A stretch of 55,672 bases of DNA from Burkholderiaceae bacterium (lineage in GTDB: Bacteria > Pseudomonadota > Gammaproteobacteria > Burkholderiales > Burkholderiaceae_C): positions 1 to 55,672 of the forward strand of contig JAFMFB010000014.1 of NCBI GenBank assembly GCA_017856435.1. Direction: 5' to 3'. The position numbers were made by a program, and so were the translations under genes. The stretch's first letter is position 1. Each line of letters begins with the position of its first letter. The notes under the pieces are model-generated. The model was not told the origin of the DNA, did not search any database, and saw nothing but the letters and a program-made list of their open reading frames with translations. Positions 28,298-37,976 of the stretch are shown here, in pieces.

Positions 28298-29629
28298 TTA
28301 GGTGGGGCGTAGCCGGTGCGCCGGAAAGACGAAGCTGAAACTTGAGCCTTTGCCAGGCGTACTCTCGATACGCAGCTCAGCATCGTGGCGCTGCGCCACA
28401 TGTTTGACAATAGCCAGACCCAGCCCAGTGCCGCCGGTATCGCGTGAGCGGCTGCGGTCAACCCGGTAGAAGCGCTCGGTCAGGCGCGGAAGATGCTCAG
28501 GGGCGATGCCTGGCCCGCTGTCTTGCACCCGGCAGCTGGCGCGTCCGTCCTCAAGCAGTAACCATTCCACCCTCACGCATCCCCCAGCTGGGGTGTAACG
28601 CACCGCATTGCTGACCAGGTTGGACAGGGCGCTGTACAGTTCGTGGGCAGAGCCCATGATTTCAAGCGGCGGCGGCGTAATGAACTGCAGCGTGTGCACG
28701 GGTTGAGGCGACTGGGCACTGGCGGCCGACAAGACAGCCGCCTCCTGCGCCAGCTGATCCATCAAGGGGCGGGCCAGCACAGTCTCGCTGGCGTCAGGCA
28801 CCGGGCTGGCCTCAAGGCGTGAGAGCGTGAGCAGGTCGCCCACCAGGGATTGCATACGTTGCGACTGCTGCGCCATAAGTTCGAGGTACTTGGCGCGCTC
28901 GTCCGCGCTCAGCGGCAGGGTCTGCAGGGTTTCAATAAAGCCAGCCAAAACGGTCAGCGGCGTGCGGATTTCATGCGACACATTGGCTACAAAATCGCGT
29001 CGCTGCGCCTCGGCCTGCTCCAGGGCGGTGATGTCCCGGGACAACAATAACCGACGGCCCTCGCCATACGGATGCAATTGCACCGAGAGTCGTTGTCGAT
29101 GGCCAATACCAGGACCGCGGCCTGCCATGATCAGGCCCTCGCTGGGATCCTTGGCATCCAGATAAGCCACAAAGTCTGGGTCTCGCACCAGATTGACAAT
29201 GCGCTGCAGCAGGTCACGCCCTGGATCCAGACCAAAATGCTGTGCGGCAACCTGATTGAACCATTCGATGGCGTCATGGGCATCGAGCAGCAACACCCCA
29301 TTGGGCGAGGCCTGGAATGCGGCCAGAAAATCCTGCAGACGCCGCTCGTTCTCCTGGGCGCGTTGCTCGCGCAGGCGCAACAGGCGACGCACACGCTCGG
29401 CCACCTCACCCCAGAGCCCGCGTCGAACCGGCACCTCTGACAGGTCCGAGCTGCGCAGCCAGCGCAACACCGTCAGGCCGCGGGAGAAATCGAGCAGGAA
29501 AAAAAGCAGACTGACGGCCAGCATCCCGATCACCATGCCGCGCAATTGCAAGGCCTCGGGCGCCATCTGCCATCCCATAATGCCGCCCAGGCCCTGCAAG
29601 AGAAGAAAGCTGATGGCACGACCGAACAT
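28298..29629 (-). CDS. phoR: Phosphate regulon sensor histidine kinase PhoR
   Basis: 443 residues. Two N-terminal hydrophobic segments (about 5-20 and 30-47) anchor it; no large periplasmic domain is present. A PAS domain lies at about 100-200 (ASPNGVLLLDAHDAIEWFN). H219 in [15 protein letters not shown] is phosphorylated; N-box LSNLVSNAVRYTPAG and GGTGLGLAIVKHV complete the kinase. PhoR senses phosphate sufficiency through the Pst transporter and PhoU and phosphorylates PhoB. It is the last gene of the pst-pho operon, 13 nt after phoB. Confidence 0.95.
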   Translation of the reverse strand: MFGRAISFLLLQGLGGIMGWQMAPEALQLRGMVIGMLAVSLLFFLLDFSRGLTVLRWLRSSDLSEVPVRRGLWGEVAERVRRLLRLREQRAQENERRLQDFLAAFQASPNGVLLLDAHDAIEWFNQVAAQHFGLDPGRDLLQRIVNLVRDPDFVAYLDAKDPSEGLIMAGRGPGIGHRQRLSVQLHPYGEGRRLLLSRDITALEQAEAQRRDFVANVSHEIRTPLTVLAGFIETLQTLPLSADERAKYLELMAQQSQRMQSLVGDLLTLSRLEASPVPDASETVLARPLMDQLAQEAAVLSAASAQSPQPVHTLQFITPPPLEIMGSAHELYSALSNLVSNAVRYTPAGGCVRVEWLLLEDGRASCRVQDSGPGIAPEHLPRLTERFYRVDRSRSRDTGGTGLGLAIVKHVAQRHDAELRIESTPGKGSSFSFVFPAHRLRPT

Positions 29630-29642
29630 GACTGCCCCGCCC

Positions 29643-30329
29643 TCAGGCCCCGCGACTCAGACGATAGCCCGCACCACGCACGGTTTCCAGCATGGCTGCA
29701 GCCTCTCCCATGGCCTCGCGCAGGCGTTTCACATGCACATCCACCGTGCGCTCCTCGATGAACACATGGTCTCCCCACACCTTGTCAAGCAACTGGCTTC
29801 GGCTGTGAACCCGCTCAGGATGGTGCATCAGATACTGCAGCAATTTGAACTCGGTTGGCCCGAGCTTGAGCGGATGGCCGGCATGGCTGATGCGGTGTGT
29901 GCCCCCATCCAGGGTGAGCTCACCCAGCGTGATGACCGCACTGGATTGTTCGGGCAGACGGCGGCGCAAGACGGCGCGAATTCGCGCCAACAGCTCCTTG
30001 GTGGAAAAAGGTTTGCTCAGGTAATCATCAGCCCCGGCATCCAGACCGGCCACCCGGTCCATCTCTTCACTGCGCGCAGTCAACATGATGATCGGTACCT
30101 GGCGGGTTCTTTCATCAGCTCGCCAGCGCTTTGCCAGCATTACACCGCTATCGCCGGGCAGCATCCAGTCCAGCAGCACCAGGTCAGGCAGGACCTCATC
30201 GATTTCGCGCTGCGCCGCGCGACCGTCAACCGCCGTGACGGTCTGGAAGCCGTTGTGCCGCAGATTGACATCCAACAACTCGGCAATCGCCGGTTCGTCT
30301 TCAACAATCAGGACCCGGGGTGCTTTCAT
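29643..30329 (-). CDS. phoB: Phosphate regulon response regulator PhoB
   Basis: 228 residues. Receiver domain: acidic EDE at 10-12, phosphoacceptor D54 (LLDWMLPG) and the KP lysine in YLSKPFSTKELLARI. The C-terminal winged helix (about 130-228) is of the OmpR/PhoB type (LGPTEFKLLQYLMHHPERVHSR, RTVDVHVKRLREAM). It activates the Pho regulon by binding 11-bp-spaced direct repeats; such a site lies before pstS at 34800-34817. The ATG overlaps the phoU stop by 4 nt. Confidence 0.97.
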   Translation of the reverse strand: MKAPRVLIVEDEPAIAELLDVNLRHNGFQTVTAVDGRAAQREIDEVLPDLVLLDWMLPGDSGVMLAKRWRADERTRQVPIIMLTARSEEMDRVAGLDAGADDYLSKPFSTKELLARIRAVLRRRLPEQSSAVITLGELTLDGGTHRISHAGHPLKLGPTEFKLLQYLMHHPERVHSRSQLLDKVWGDHVFIEERTVDVHVKRLREAMGEAAAMLETVRGAGYRLSRGA

Positions 30330-31027
30330 TTCAGGACCGATTCAATTTCCTCGATGGATGCGTGTCGGACATCAGCGCCCTTGACGATATAGATGATCAG
30401 TTCGGCAATGTTCTTGGCGTGATCGCCCACCCGCTCAATGGCCTTGGCCAGAAAGAGCAAATCCAGGCTGGGCGAGATCATGCGGGGATCTTCCATCATG
30501 TAGGTGATCAGGACGCGCAGAAAGCTGCCATATTCCTGGTCAATCAGATCATCTTCACGCAAAATGGCCAGGGCGGTGGCCGTGTCCAGACGGGCAAAGG
30601 CATCCAGCGCCTTGCGCAACAGGCCGGCTGCCATGTCTGAAACCACCCGCAGGTCTGAGGTGGGCAAGTTGCGTGGCGCCCCGTCTTTCAAAATCGCAAG
30701 CACCATCCGCGCCATTTTTTCTGCCTCATCGCCGGCACGCTCAAGGTTCGCAGTGACCTTGGCCACCGCCAGCAGCAGGCGCAGATCACGGGCAGTGGGC
30801 TGGCGGCGGGCAATGATGGATGAAATCTCGTGATCGAGTTCAACCTCCATGTCATTGACCTGCTTCTCGGCGACAAGCACGCGTTGTGCAATGTTGGCAT
30901 CAAGTTGTCCCAGTGCCTGGATGGCCTGCTGGACCTGTAATTCAACCAGCCCACCCATCTCCATGACGCGCGAGGAGGCGGTACTGAGCTCTGTATCAAA
31001 CTGTGTGGATAGGTGTTTTTCTGGCAT
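30326..31027 (-). CDS. phoU: Phosphate signalling protein PhoU
   Basis: 233 residues forming two three-helix PhoU domains in tandem (about 10-115 and 120-225), each with the acidic metal-binding pattern seen in E(L)DHEI and LFLAKAIERVGDHAKNIAE. PhoU links Pst activity to PhoR and keeps the system off in high phosphate. The gene lies between pstB (14-nt gap) and phoB (4-nt overlap). Confidence 0.95.
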   Translation of the reverse strand: MPEKHLSTQFDTELSTASSRVMEMGGLVELQVQQAIQALGQLDANIAQRVLVAEKQVNDMEVELDHEISSIIARRQPTARDLRLLLAVAKVTANLERAGDEAEKMARMVLAILKDGAPRNLPTSDLRVVSDMAAGLLRKALDAFARLDTATALAILREDDLIDQEYGSFLRVLITYMMEDPRMISPSLDLLFLAKAIERVGDHAKNIAELIIYIVKGADVRHASIEEIESVLK

Positions 31028-31041
31028 GGGTTGACTCCTGT

Positions 31042-31827
31042 TCAGCCAAAGCGTCCGGTGATGTAGTCTTCGGTTTCCTTGCGGTTGGGCTTGAAGAACA
31101 ACTGTTCAGTCGAACCGAATTCGATCAGGTCGCCCAGGTACATGTAGGCCGTGTAATCGCTGCAGCGCGCAGCTTGTTGCATGTTGTGGGTGACGATCAC
31201 CACTGTGTAGTCCTGCTTCAGCTCGACAATTAGCTCCTCGATCTTGGCCGTCGAGATCGGGTCAAGCGCCGAACAGGGTTCATCCAGCAGGATCACTTCG
31301 GGTTTGATCGCAATGCCACGGGCAATGCACAGACGCTGCTGCTGACCGCCCGACAGGCTGGAGCCGCTCTGCCTGAGCTTGTCCTTGACCTCATCCCAAA
31401 GCGCGGCCTTGCGCAGTGCCCACTCAACCCGATCCTCCATGTCGGCGCTGCTGAGCTTTTCAAACAACTTGATGCCAAAGGCAATGTTGTCAAAGATCGA
31501 CATCGGAAACGGGGTGGGCTTCTGAAACACCATGCCCACCTTGGCCCGCAACAGCGCCACGTCCTGCTTGCTGGTCAGCAGGTTCTCACCATCGAGCAGG
31601 ACCTCGCCCTCAGCCCGCTGCTCGGGGTACAACTCAAACATCCGATTAAATACCCGCAACAGGGTGGATTTGCCACAACCGGATGGGCCGATGAACGCCG
31701 TCACCCGGTTGTGCGGAATGTCAAGGTCAATGCCCTTGAGCGCATGAAACTTGCCGTAAAAGAAGTTCAGGTTGCGCACCGTGATCTTGGACTTGGGGTC
31801 AACAAGCGTTGCGGGGTCGGTTTGCAT
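31042..31827 (-). CDS. pstB: Phosphate ABC transporter ATPase PstB
   Basis: 261 residues. Walker A GPSGCGKS begins at residue 47; the ABC signature is [16 protein letters not shown] and Walker B is [13 protein letters not shown]. The C-terminal region ([20 protein letters not shown]) is typical of PstB. It drives high-affinity phosphate import with PstA, PstC and PstS. 36 nt follow pstA and 14 nt precede phoU. Confidence 0.97.
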   Translation of the reverse strand: MQTDPATLVDPKSKITVRNLNFFYGKFHALKGIDLDIPHNRVTAFIGPSGCGKSTLLRVFNRMFELYPEQRAEGEVLLDGENLLTSKQDVALLRAKVGMVFQKPTPFPMSIFDNIAFGIKLFEKLSSADMEDRVEWALRKAALWDEVKDKLRQSGSSLSGGQQQRLCIARGIAIKPEVILLDEPCSALDPISTAKIEELIVELKQDYTVVIVTHNMQQAARCSDYTAYMYLGDLIEFGSTEQLFFKPNRKETEDYITGRFG

Positions 31828-31863
31828 AGGTTTCCTTGCTGAAAATTAGCCGCAGAGCTGCCA

Positions 31864-32721
31864 TCAGGACTTGTGTCGCGTCAGCACCCGGGCCAGGATG
31901 TTGAGCGCCAGCACCGTGATGGTGATCAGCAGCACGCCAGCCCAGGCCAGTTGTTGCCAGTTTTCATAGGGGCTCATGGCGAATTTGAAAATTGTTACCG
32001 GCAGGCTGGCCATGGGTTCGGACAGAGACGATGTCCAGAACTGGTTGTTCAGGGCGGTAAATAGCAGCGGCGCAGTTTCGCCCGAGATGCGCGCCACGGC
32101 CAGCAGCACGCCGGTGACGACACCGGCACGTGCAGCTCGCAAGGTAATCAGCAGAATCACTTTTCGCTTGGGCGTGCCCAGCGCGTAGGCGGCCTCTCGC
32201 ATGGCTGCGGGCACCAGCTGCAACATGTTTTCCGTGGTGCGAATGACGACCGGAATCACAATCAGCGCCAGCGCCATCACACCGGCCCAACCTGAGAATG
32301 ACTTGAACTTTGCCACCACCACCGCATAGACGAACAAGCCGATCACGATCGAGGGGGCCGACAGCAGAATGTCGTTGACAAAACGGGTGACCTCTGCCAG
32401 CCATCCCTTGGGGTCATATTCAGCCAGGTAGATGCCGGCCATGATGCCGATCGGCGTTCCGACAAAGGTGGCCAGGCCGACCATCAATACCGAGCCATAA
32501 ATCGCGTTGGCAATGCCTCCCGCCTCATTGGGCGAAGGGGTCATTTGCGACAGGGCGCTCCAGGTCAATCCAGACCAACCCAGGCGCAAGGTTTCCCACA
32601 AAATCCAGAACAGCCAGAAAAGGCCAAAGGCCATGGCCGCCAGCGACAGCGTGAGGGCGACGGTATTGACGCGTTTGCGCCGCCTGAAGGCGACACGGCG
32701 CAGTTCGTCCTGCGCGCTCAT
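31864..32721 (-). CDS. pstA: Phosphate ABC transporter permease PstA
   Basis: 285 residues with about six membrane segments. The coupling-helix region [22 protein letters not shown] matches the binding-protein-dependent permease EAA loop. [16 protein letters not shown] and [11 protein letters not shown] are typical of PstA. It pairs with PstC to form the inner-membrane channel. The ATG overlaps the pstC stop (32718-32721). Confidence 0.95.
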   Translation of the reverse strand: MSAQDELRRVAFRRRKRVNTVALTLSLAAMAFGLFWLFWILWETLRLGWSGLTWSALSQMTPSPNEAGGIANAIYGSVLMVGLATFVGTPIGIMAGIYLAEYDPKGWLAEVTRFVNDILLSAPSIVIGLFVYAVVVAKFKSFSGWAGVMALALIVIPVVIRTTENMLQLVPAAMREAAYALGTPKRKVILLITLRAARAGVVTGVLLAVARISGETAPLLFTALNNQFWTSSLSEPMASLPVTIFKFAMSPYENWQQLAWAGVLLITITVLALNILARVLTRHKS

Positions 32722-33683
32722 GACTTGGCCCCTTCCTTCTTGCGCAACTGCAGCAGCAGCAACTTGGAGAGAGTCAGCACCACAAAAGTAATCAAAAACA
32801 ACACCAACCCCAGGTAAATCAGCGACGCCTGGTGCAGGCCATCGGCAGCCTCGGCAAATTCATTGGCCAAGGCCGACGTGATGCTGTTGGCGGCATCAAA
32901 CACGCTCAGGGTGCTGAGCTGATTCATGTTGCCGATGACAAAGGTAACCGCCATGGTTTCGCCCAGGGCACGACCCAGGCCCAGCATGATGCCCCCCACC
33001 ACACCGGCCTTGGTATAGGGCAGCACCACCTTGGAGACCACCTCCCAGGTGGTCGAGCCCAAGCCGTAGGCCGACTCCTTGAGCAGGGCCGGCGTGACCT
33101 CAAAGACATCCCGCATCACCGAGGCAATGAAGGGAATGATCATGATGGCCAGAATGATGCCGGCCGACAGGATTCCAATACCCACCGGGGGCCCCGACAC
33201 CAGGGCGCCAAGGTAGGGAACGCCATCCAGCAACTTTTGCAGGGGCATCTGGACATAGGTGGCCAGAATGGGGCCAAAGACCAGCAGCCCCCACATGCCG
33301 TACACGATGGAGGGCACTGCCGCCAGCAGTTCGATCGCCGTACCCAGGGCCCGCCTGAGCCAGGCTGGGCACATCTCGGTCAGAAAGAGGGCAATGCCAA
33401 AACTGACCGGCACCGCAATCAGCAAGGCAATCGCCGAGGTGGCCAGAGTGCCATAGATCATGACCAGGCCGCCAAAATTTTCCTGCACTGGGTCCCACAC
33501 CGGGCTGACCAGAAAGCCCAACCCGAAACGCTCAATCGCAGGCCAGGCACCCAGCAGCAGGGAGATCAGGATACTGGCCAGCAGAGCCAGCGTCGTCCAA
33601 ACCGCCCCCTTGGCCAACCAAGCAAACACTTCGTCAAGCCATTGACCATAGCGGTTGTTGGTTGAGGCAGGCCGCTTTTGCAT
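32718..33683 (-). CDS. pstC: Phosphate ABC transporter permease PstC
   Basis: 321 residues with about six membrane segments. [32 protein letters not shown] and the EAA-type loop [19 protein letters not shown] (residues in the last third) identify Pst[18 protein letters not shown] is also typical. It starts 20 nt after the pstS stop and overlaps pstA by 4 nt, so permease subunits are made in step. Confidence 0.95.
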   Translation of the reverse strand: MQKRPASTNNRYGQWLDEVFAWLAKGAVWTTLALLASILISLLLGAWPAIERFGLGFLVSPVWDPVQENFGGLVMIYGTLATSAIALLIAVPVSFGIALFLTEMCPAWLRRALGTAIELLAAVPSIVYGMWGLLVFGPILATYVQMPLQKLLDGVPYLGALVSGPPVGIGILSAGIILAIMIIPFIASVMRDVFEVTPALLKESAYGLGSTTWEVVSKVVLPYTKAGVVGGIMLGLGRALGETMAVTFVIGNMNQLSTLSVFDAANSITSALANEFAEAADGLHQASLIYLGLVLFLITFVVLTLSKLLLLQLRKKEGAKS

Positions 33684-33703
33684 CGGATGATTATCTTATG
33701 CCT

Positions 33704-34738
33704 TCAATTGACGGCGACCGGTTTGCCGGAGGCGTCCTTGATCAAACCCCACTGTTTGCGCACAGCAGCTTTGACAGAGTCCGGCAAGGGCACATACTCC
33801 AGGTCATCCGCTGTCTTGTCCCCGTTCTTGTAGGCCCAGTCAAAGAACTTGAGCGCCTGGGCTGCATTGTCCGGCTTGTCCTGCACCTTGTGCATCAGGA
33901 TAAAGGTGGCGCTGGTGATGGGCCAGGCGTTTTTGCCTGGCTTGTTGCCCAGAATCTGGTAGAAGCTTTTTGTCCAGTCGGCGCCGGCGGCGGCGGCCTT
34001 GAAGTTGTCATCGCTGGGCTGGACAAAGACACCATCGCGATTCTGCAACTGGGTGTGCGCCATCTTGTTTTGCTTGGCATAGGCAAATTCAACGTAGCCA
34101 ATAGAGTTGGACAGGCGGGCCACAAAAGCCGACACCCCTTCATTGCCCTTGCCACCCGCGCCCACCGGCCAATTGACTGCGGTGCCCTCACCGACCTTTG
34201 CTTTCCACTCCGGGCTGACCTGGCTCAGGTAGTTGGTAAAACCAAAGGTGGTACCCGAGCCATCGGCACGGCGAACCGGTGCGATGGTGGCGTCGGGCAG
34301 GCTCAGGCCTGGGTTGAGCGCCGTAATGGCCTTGTCATTCCACTTGGTGATCTTGCCCAGATAGATGTCGGCCAAAACAGGACCCGTCAATTTCAGTTGC
34401 CCCGGTGCAATGCCCTTGATGTTGACCACCGCCACCGTGCCGCCCATGACAGTCGGAAACTGAATCTGCCCTTTTCTGGCGAGATCCTCGTCTTTTTGCG
34501 GCATATCGGATGCCCCGAAGTCAACCGTCTTGCCATCGATCTGCTTGATACCGGCACCTGAGCCGACCGACTGGTAATTGACCTTGACACCTGTTGCCTT
34601 GTTGTAATCGCTCGCCCACTTGGCATAAACCGGTGCCGGAAAACTGGCACCCGCGCCGGTGATGGACTGGGCCTGCACCAGACTGACACCCGCTGTCAGC
34701 ATGCCTGCCCAAATCAGATGAATTAACGTCTTTTTCAT
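33704..34738 (-). CDS. pstS: Phosphate-binding periplasmic protein PstS
   Basis: 344 residues from ATG 34738, selected for AAGGAG with 6-nt spacing; the longer frame to 34771 would start before the ribosome site. Signal peptide MKKTLIHLIWAGMLTAGVSL ends near VQAQ. ITGAGASFPAPVYAKW and SVGSGAGIKQI are the phosphate-loop motifs, and VRRADGSGTTFGFTNYL completes the site. It captures phosphate for PstCAB. First gene of pstSCAB-phoUBR, with a PhoB box about 60 nt upstream. Confidence 0.97.
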   Translation of the reverse strand: MKKTLIHLIWAGMLTAGVSLVQAQSITGAGASFPAPVYAKWASDYNKATGVKVNYQSVGSGAGIKQIDGKTVDFGASDMPQKDEDLARKGQIQFPTVMGGTVAVVNIKGIAPGQLKLTGPVLADIYLGKITKWNDKAITALNPGLSLPDATIAPVRRADGSGTTFGFTNYLSQVSPEWKAKVGEGTAVNWPVGAGGKGNEGVSAFVARLSNSIGYVEFAYAKQNKMAHTQLQNRDGVFVQPSDDNFKAAAAGADWTKSFYQILGNKPGKNAWPITSATFILMHKVQDKPDNAAQALKFFDWAYKNGDKTADDLEYVPLPDSVKAAVRKQWGLIKDASGKPVAVN

Positions 34739-34799
34739 TTCATACTCCTTGCCTGATACATTAATTTTCATTTCGACGCCGAGACTTTAAGATTGCAAT

Positions 34800-34817
34800 A
34801 TGACAAGTTCATGACAA
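34800..34817 (-). promoter_or_regulatory. PhoB box upstream of pstS
   Basis: On the minus strand TTGTCAT-GAAC-TTGTCAT: two 7-bp repeats exactly 11 bp apart (34817-34811 and 34806-34800), close to the CTGTCAT half-site of PhoB. It lies 62 nt before the pstS start, with an AT-rich stretch 10 nt downstream that could serve as -10. The site also covers one possible start codon (34811) of the divergent gene. Confidence 0.85.
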
Positions 34818-34828
34818 AAAACCAAACG

Positions 34829-35713
34829 ATGCAGCCCATTAAAAATTCCTTGCCATCATTGCGTACCCGCTTGAATCAGCCCGGCTTGATCAGTGCGCCC
34901 GGGGTCTTTGACATGATTTCCTTAAGACTGGCCGACAGCTTTGGCTTTGATGCGCTGTACATGACTGGCTTTGGCACTGTCGCTTCCTACACCGGGCTAC
35001 CCGATGCTGGACTGGCCACTTACACCGACATGGTCGGGCGGGTGCGCTCCATGACCGGTATGGCGCGCACGCCGCTGATTGCCGATGGCGACACTGGCTA
35101 TGGTGGGCTGCTCAATGTGCGGCACACGATCGAAGGCTATGAAGCGGCCGGAGCCTGCGCCATTCAGTTGGAAGATCAGGAATTTCCCAAGAAGTGTGGC
35201 CATACCCCGGGGCGACGCGTCATCCCCATGGCGGATATGGTCCGCAAGATCAAGGTGGCTGTTGATTCTCGACAGTCCAGCGAGTTTCTGATCATTGCCC
35301 GCACTGATGCGCGCAGCAGCCTGGGGCTGGATGAAGCACTACGGCGTGCTGAAGCCTATGCCAAGGCGGGTGCCGACATCCTGTTTGTCGAATCACCCGA
35401 GACAGAGGAAGAAATGCGCCAGATTGGTCGGCGCTTTGACCTGCCCCTGGTTGCCAATATGGTCGAAGGGGGTCGCACCCCGGTACTCAGTCGGGCTGAT
35501 CTGGAGTCGATCGGCTACAAGATTGCCATCTTTCCTGTCACCGCCCTGCTGGCTGCCACCCAGGCCATGCAATCGGTCTATCAACATATTCAAAACCATG
35601 GCTCATCGGCGGGATGTCAAACACCCCTGCTCCCCTTTTCCGATCTGACACGACTGATGGGCTTTGAGGATGTCTGGGCTTTTGATCGGCGCTATGCTGA
35701 GCCCGGCACCTGA
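34829..35713 (+). CDS. Isocitrate lyase / PEP mutase-family enzyme
   Basis: 294 residues from ATG 34829; ATG 34811 would add six residues and lie inside the PhoB box, and neither start has a clear ribosome site. The N-terminus then aligns with the family pattern (NQPGLISAPGVFDMIS). Motifs: ADGDTGYG with metal-binding D86/D88, QLEDQ (E115, D116), and the lyase loop KKCGH at 121-125 with the catalytic cysteine C123. The KKCGH loop points to a C-C lyase (2-methylisocitrate lyase-like) or a related decarboxylase rather than a PEP mutase. The acid substrate is unknown. It is followed after 53 nt by a Bug binding protein, which may import its substrate or a precursor. Confidence 0.87.
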   Translation: MQPIKNSLPSLRTRLNQPGLISAPGVFDMISLRLADSFGFDALYMTGFGTVASYTGLPDAGLATYTDMVGRVRSMTGMARTPLIADGDTGYGGLLNVRHTIEGYEAAGACAIQLEDQEFPKKCGHTPGRRVIPMADMVRKIKVAVDSRQSSEFLIIARTDARSSLGLDEALRRAEAYAKAGADILFVESPETEEEMRQIGRRFDLPLVANMVEGGRTPVLSRADLESIGYKIAIFPVTALLAATQAMQSVYQHIQNHGSSAGCQTPLLPFSDLTRLMGFEDVWAFDRRYAEPGT

Positions 35714-35766
35714 AAAAAATTGGACTTTTTCAACTTCAAAATTGCAACTTAAAACAGGAGACTGGC

Positions 35767-36777
35767 ATGCTTAAATTTCAATTCCACCTAATGAACCTTG
35801 CCCGGCGATCATTCTGGTGCTGCCTGACAGCCAGCTCGGTCGCCCTGGCATTTGCTGGATCTGCCCTGGCCCAGGACAGCTGGCCGACCAAGCCGATTCG
35901 CCTGGTGGTGCCATTCACCCCGGGCGGTGTCACTGACACCAGTGGCCGCGTGATTGCCGAATTTCTGGGCAAGCGCCTGAACCAGCAAGTGGTGGTGGAC
36001 AACAAGCCTGGTGCCTCGGGCAACATTGGTACCAGCCTGGTCAAGGCTGCCGCACCCGACGGTTACACCTTGTTGCTGGGATTTGATGGGACCATGGTGA
36101 TCAACCCCCATGTGTTCCCCAAAATCCCGTTTGACACCCTGAAAGACTTTGCCCCGGTTGGCAAGATCGGTAATGCCACCCTGATTCTGGTGGCCCATCC
36201 CAGTCTTGAAGCCAAGAACCTGGGTGAGGTGATCGCGCTCTCCAAAACCCGTAACGGGGGTCTGCCCTTTGGCACCTCGGGCACTGGGGGCACCCCGCAT
36301 CTGGCCGGTGAATTGCTCAAGCTTCGCACAGGCGCCAACCTGACCCATGTGCCTTACAAAGGGGGCGGCCAGGCCATGACTGACCTGCTGGGGGGCAACA
36401 TCCCGCTGGTCTACACCGCGGTGGCCGGCGCCCAGGGGCATGTGAAATCCGGAAAATTGCGGGCCATTGCCGTTTCATCGGCCAAGCGCACTTCCGCCCT
36501 GCCGGATGTCCCCACCTTCATTGAGAGTGGCATTACCGATTTTGTGGTTGACTCCTGGGTGGGCGTGCTCGCCCCCACGGGCACCCCTGCGGCCATTCTG
36601 AAGCGGCTGAACAGTGAGCTCAACGCCGTGCTCAATGACCCGCAAGCCCAGGAAAAACTTCTCAAACTGGGCATCGAACCTGCCCCAGGCAGTGCCGAGC
36701 AGTTTGGGGGCGCGATGCAGCAGGACTTCAACCGCTACGAGCAGGTCGTCAAGTCGGCCGGCATACGAGCAGAGTAA
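35767..36777 (+). CDS. Tripartite tricarboxylate transporter binding protein (Bug/TctC family)
   Basis: 336 residues with a signal peptide ending near GSALAQ. WPTKPIRLVVPFTPGGVTDTSGRV, NKPGASGNIGTSLVKAAAPDGYTLL and LPFGTSGTGGTPHLAGE are Bug-family signatures. ACAGGAG gives a good ribosome site for ATG 35767. No membrane subunits are adjacent. Its position behind an isocitrate-lyase-family gene suggests a dicarboxylate- or tricarboxylate-like ligand, but this is only inference. It resembles the Bug gene at 27202-28188 in general pattern, not as a recent duplicate. Confidence 0.93.
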   Translation: MLKFQFHLMNLARRSFWCCLTASSVALAFAGSALAQDSWPTKPIRLVVPFTPGGVTDTSGRVIAEFLGKRLNQQVVVDNKPGASGNIGTSLVKAAAPDGYTLLLGFDGTMVINPHVFPKIPFDTLKDFAPVGKIGNATLILVAHPSLEAKNLGEVIALSKTRNGGLPFGTSGTGGTPHLAGELLKLRTGANLTHVPYKGGGQAMTDLLGGNIPLVYTAVAGAQGHVKSGKLRAIAVSSAKRTSALPDVPTFIESGITDFVVDSWVGVLAPTGTPAAILKRLNSELNAVLNDPQAQEKLLKLGIEPAPGSAEQFGGAMQQDFNRYEQVVKSAGIRAE

Positions 36778-36856
36778 GTTCAAGAGCCGTCTGGTCGGCT
36801 CAAGGGTGGCACCGTTGCGCTGAACCAGCGTCACTGCTAATACCGTCAGAGCCGAC

Positions 36857-37513
36857 CTAGGGACTGGGATAGAGCTTGTAGTCCAGTACCTGGCCCTTGT
36901 CGCTGACCCGCGCCAGCACCATATCGCCAGAGCCGATATCGCGCCCCATGAATTCCCGAATGTTGACATGGTGGGTGACCAGGATCAGGGCGTGATCGCC
37001 CTTGGTTTTGAGCAATTTGGCAATGAATTGCTGAAGGGCCTGGTTCTGTGCACTGGCCTGGGTGGGTCGATCAAAAAACGAAGCCAGTGAGGGTTCGATA
37101 ATGACTGGTCCCAGCTGCAAAGACTGTGCAGTTTGCTGGCAACGACACCAGATGCTGCTGTAGACCCTTGCCTTCTCCACCCCATTGGCACGCAGCCACT
37201 GGCCAGCACGCACTGCCTGGGCCTTGCCCTCTTCATTCAACACTCGCTGGGTTTCGCACCGTTTGAGGGAATAGCCCGGCGGGTCTCCCACTCCCGGGGC
37301 GTAGGCGTGTCGCATTAGCAGCACATAGTCAGGCGATTTCAATTGCTGAGCCAGTTCGTTGGCTTGCGCGCTGATGGGCAAAGCAGACAAACCGATGGCA
37401 ACCAGAGCAAACAATGCATATAGAAATCGGCTGGCAAAAAGTGTCGGTCCTTGACAAAAGCGGAGGGCATCCCGCCCCTTTGTTGCGATGGTATTGAATC
37501 GATAGAATTTCAT
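36857..37513 (-). CDS. Secreted histidine phosphatase-family protein
   Basis: 218 residues. A hydrophobic segment (FLYALFALVAIGLSALPISAQA, ending near residue 51) suggests export, though the N-terminal part before it is unusually long. LLMRHAYAPG carries the RH catalytic pair, VYSSIWCRCQQTAQSL the second arginine region, and LVTHHVNIREF the second histidine of the branch. PGYSLKRCETQRVLNEEGKAQA is typical of a small periplasmic subgroup. Substrate unknown. Divergent from the VOC gene with only 23 nt between the starts. No strong ribosome site is seen, so the start could be further in. Confidence 0.85.
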   Translation of the reverse strand: MKFYRFNTIATKGRDALRFCQGPTLFASRFLYALFALVAIGLSALPISAQANELAQQLKSPDYVLLMRHAYAPGVGDPPGYSLKRCETQRVLNEEGKAQAVRAGQWLRANGVEKARVYSSIWCRCQQTAQSLQLGPVIIEPSLASFFDRPTQASAQNQALQQFIAKLLKTKGDHALILVTHHVNIREFMGRDIGSGDMVLARVSDKGQVLDYKLYPSP

Positions 37514-37536
37514 GCAATATTCTGAAAGGAAATGAA

Positions 37537-37929
37537 ATGCCTGCCACTTCGATGAATCATTTCACCATTCTGACCGATAACGTGCAAGACACACTTGCCT
37601 TTTACGCCGACATGCTGGACCTGCATGCCGGCCCCCGTCCGCCCTTCACGTTTCCTGGCGCCTGGTTGTATGCTCGCGGCGGCAACGACCCCATCCTGCA
37701 TATCGTGGGCGGCAAACCAAAAGAAACCCTGGTCAAAGGCGTGATCGACCACATGGCGTTTTCAGGCAAGGATCTGGCCGAGATGCTCAGCAAGCTCAAA
37801 TCGCGTGGCTTGAACTACGAACTGCGCCGCCTGCCGGACTATGGCACCTGGCAACTGTTTTTCCACGATAACAACAACGCCAAGATCGAAGTTGATTTCG
37901 ACCCCGCCGAGCAGGAAGTGGCGGCCTGA
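37537..37929 (+). CDS. VOC-superfamily (glyoxalase/dioxygenase fold) protein
   Basis: 130 residues. MNHFTILTDNVQDTLAFYADML is the first beta-alpha-beta unit of the vicinal oxygen chelate fold; DHMAFSGKD and IEVDFDP supply the usual metal-ligand positions (H in strand five, E in the last strand). Members include glyoxalases, extradiol dioxygenases and resistance proteins; a single short unit like this usually works as a dimer. Reaction unknown. AAAGGA precedes the ATG. Confidence 0.85.
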   Translation: MPATSMNHFTILTDNVQDTLAFYADMLDLHAGPRPPFTFPGAWLYARGGNDPILHIVGGKPKETLVKGVIDHMAFSGKDLAEMLSKLKSRGLNYELRRLPDYGTWQLFFHDNNNAKIEVDFDPAEQEVAA

Positions 37930-37976
37930 ATCGGCTCAGCAGAAAAGAGCGTTAGCCATGCCCAAGCGATGCAGCC

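Noticed and set aside
29256-30392. 378-residue plus-strand frame opposite phoR and phoB
   Set aside because: It runs antisense across two well-defined genes, has no ribosome site and shows no domain.
32832-34561. Long plus-strand frames opposite pstC and pstS
   Set aside because: They are shadows of clear transporter genes, rich in Gln, His and Gly with no fold-like pattern.
27202-36777. A recent duplication giving the two Bug-family genes
   Set aside because: They share only family motifs and differ throughout, including signal peptides; ordinary members of a large family in these bacteria.
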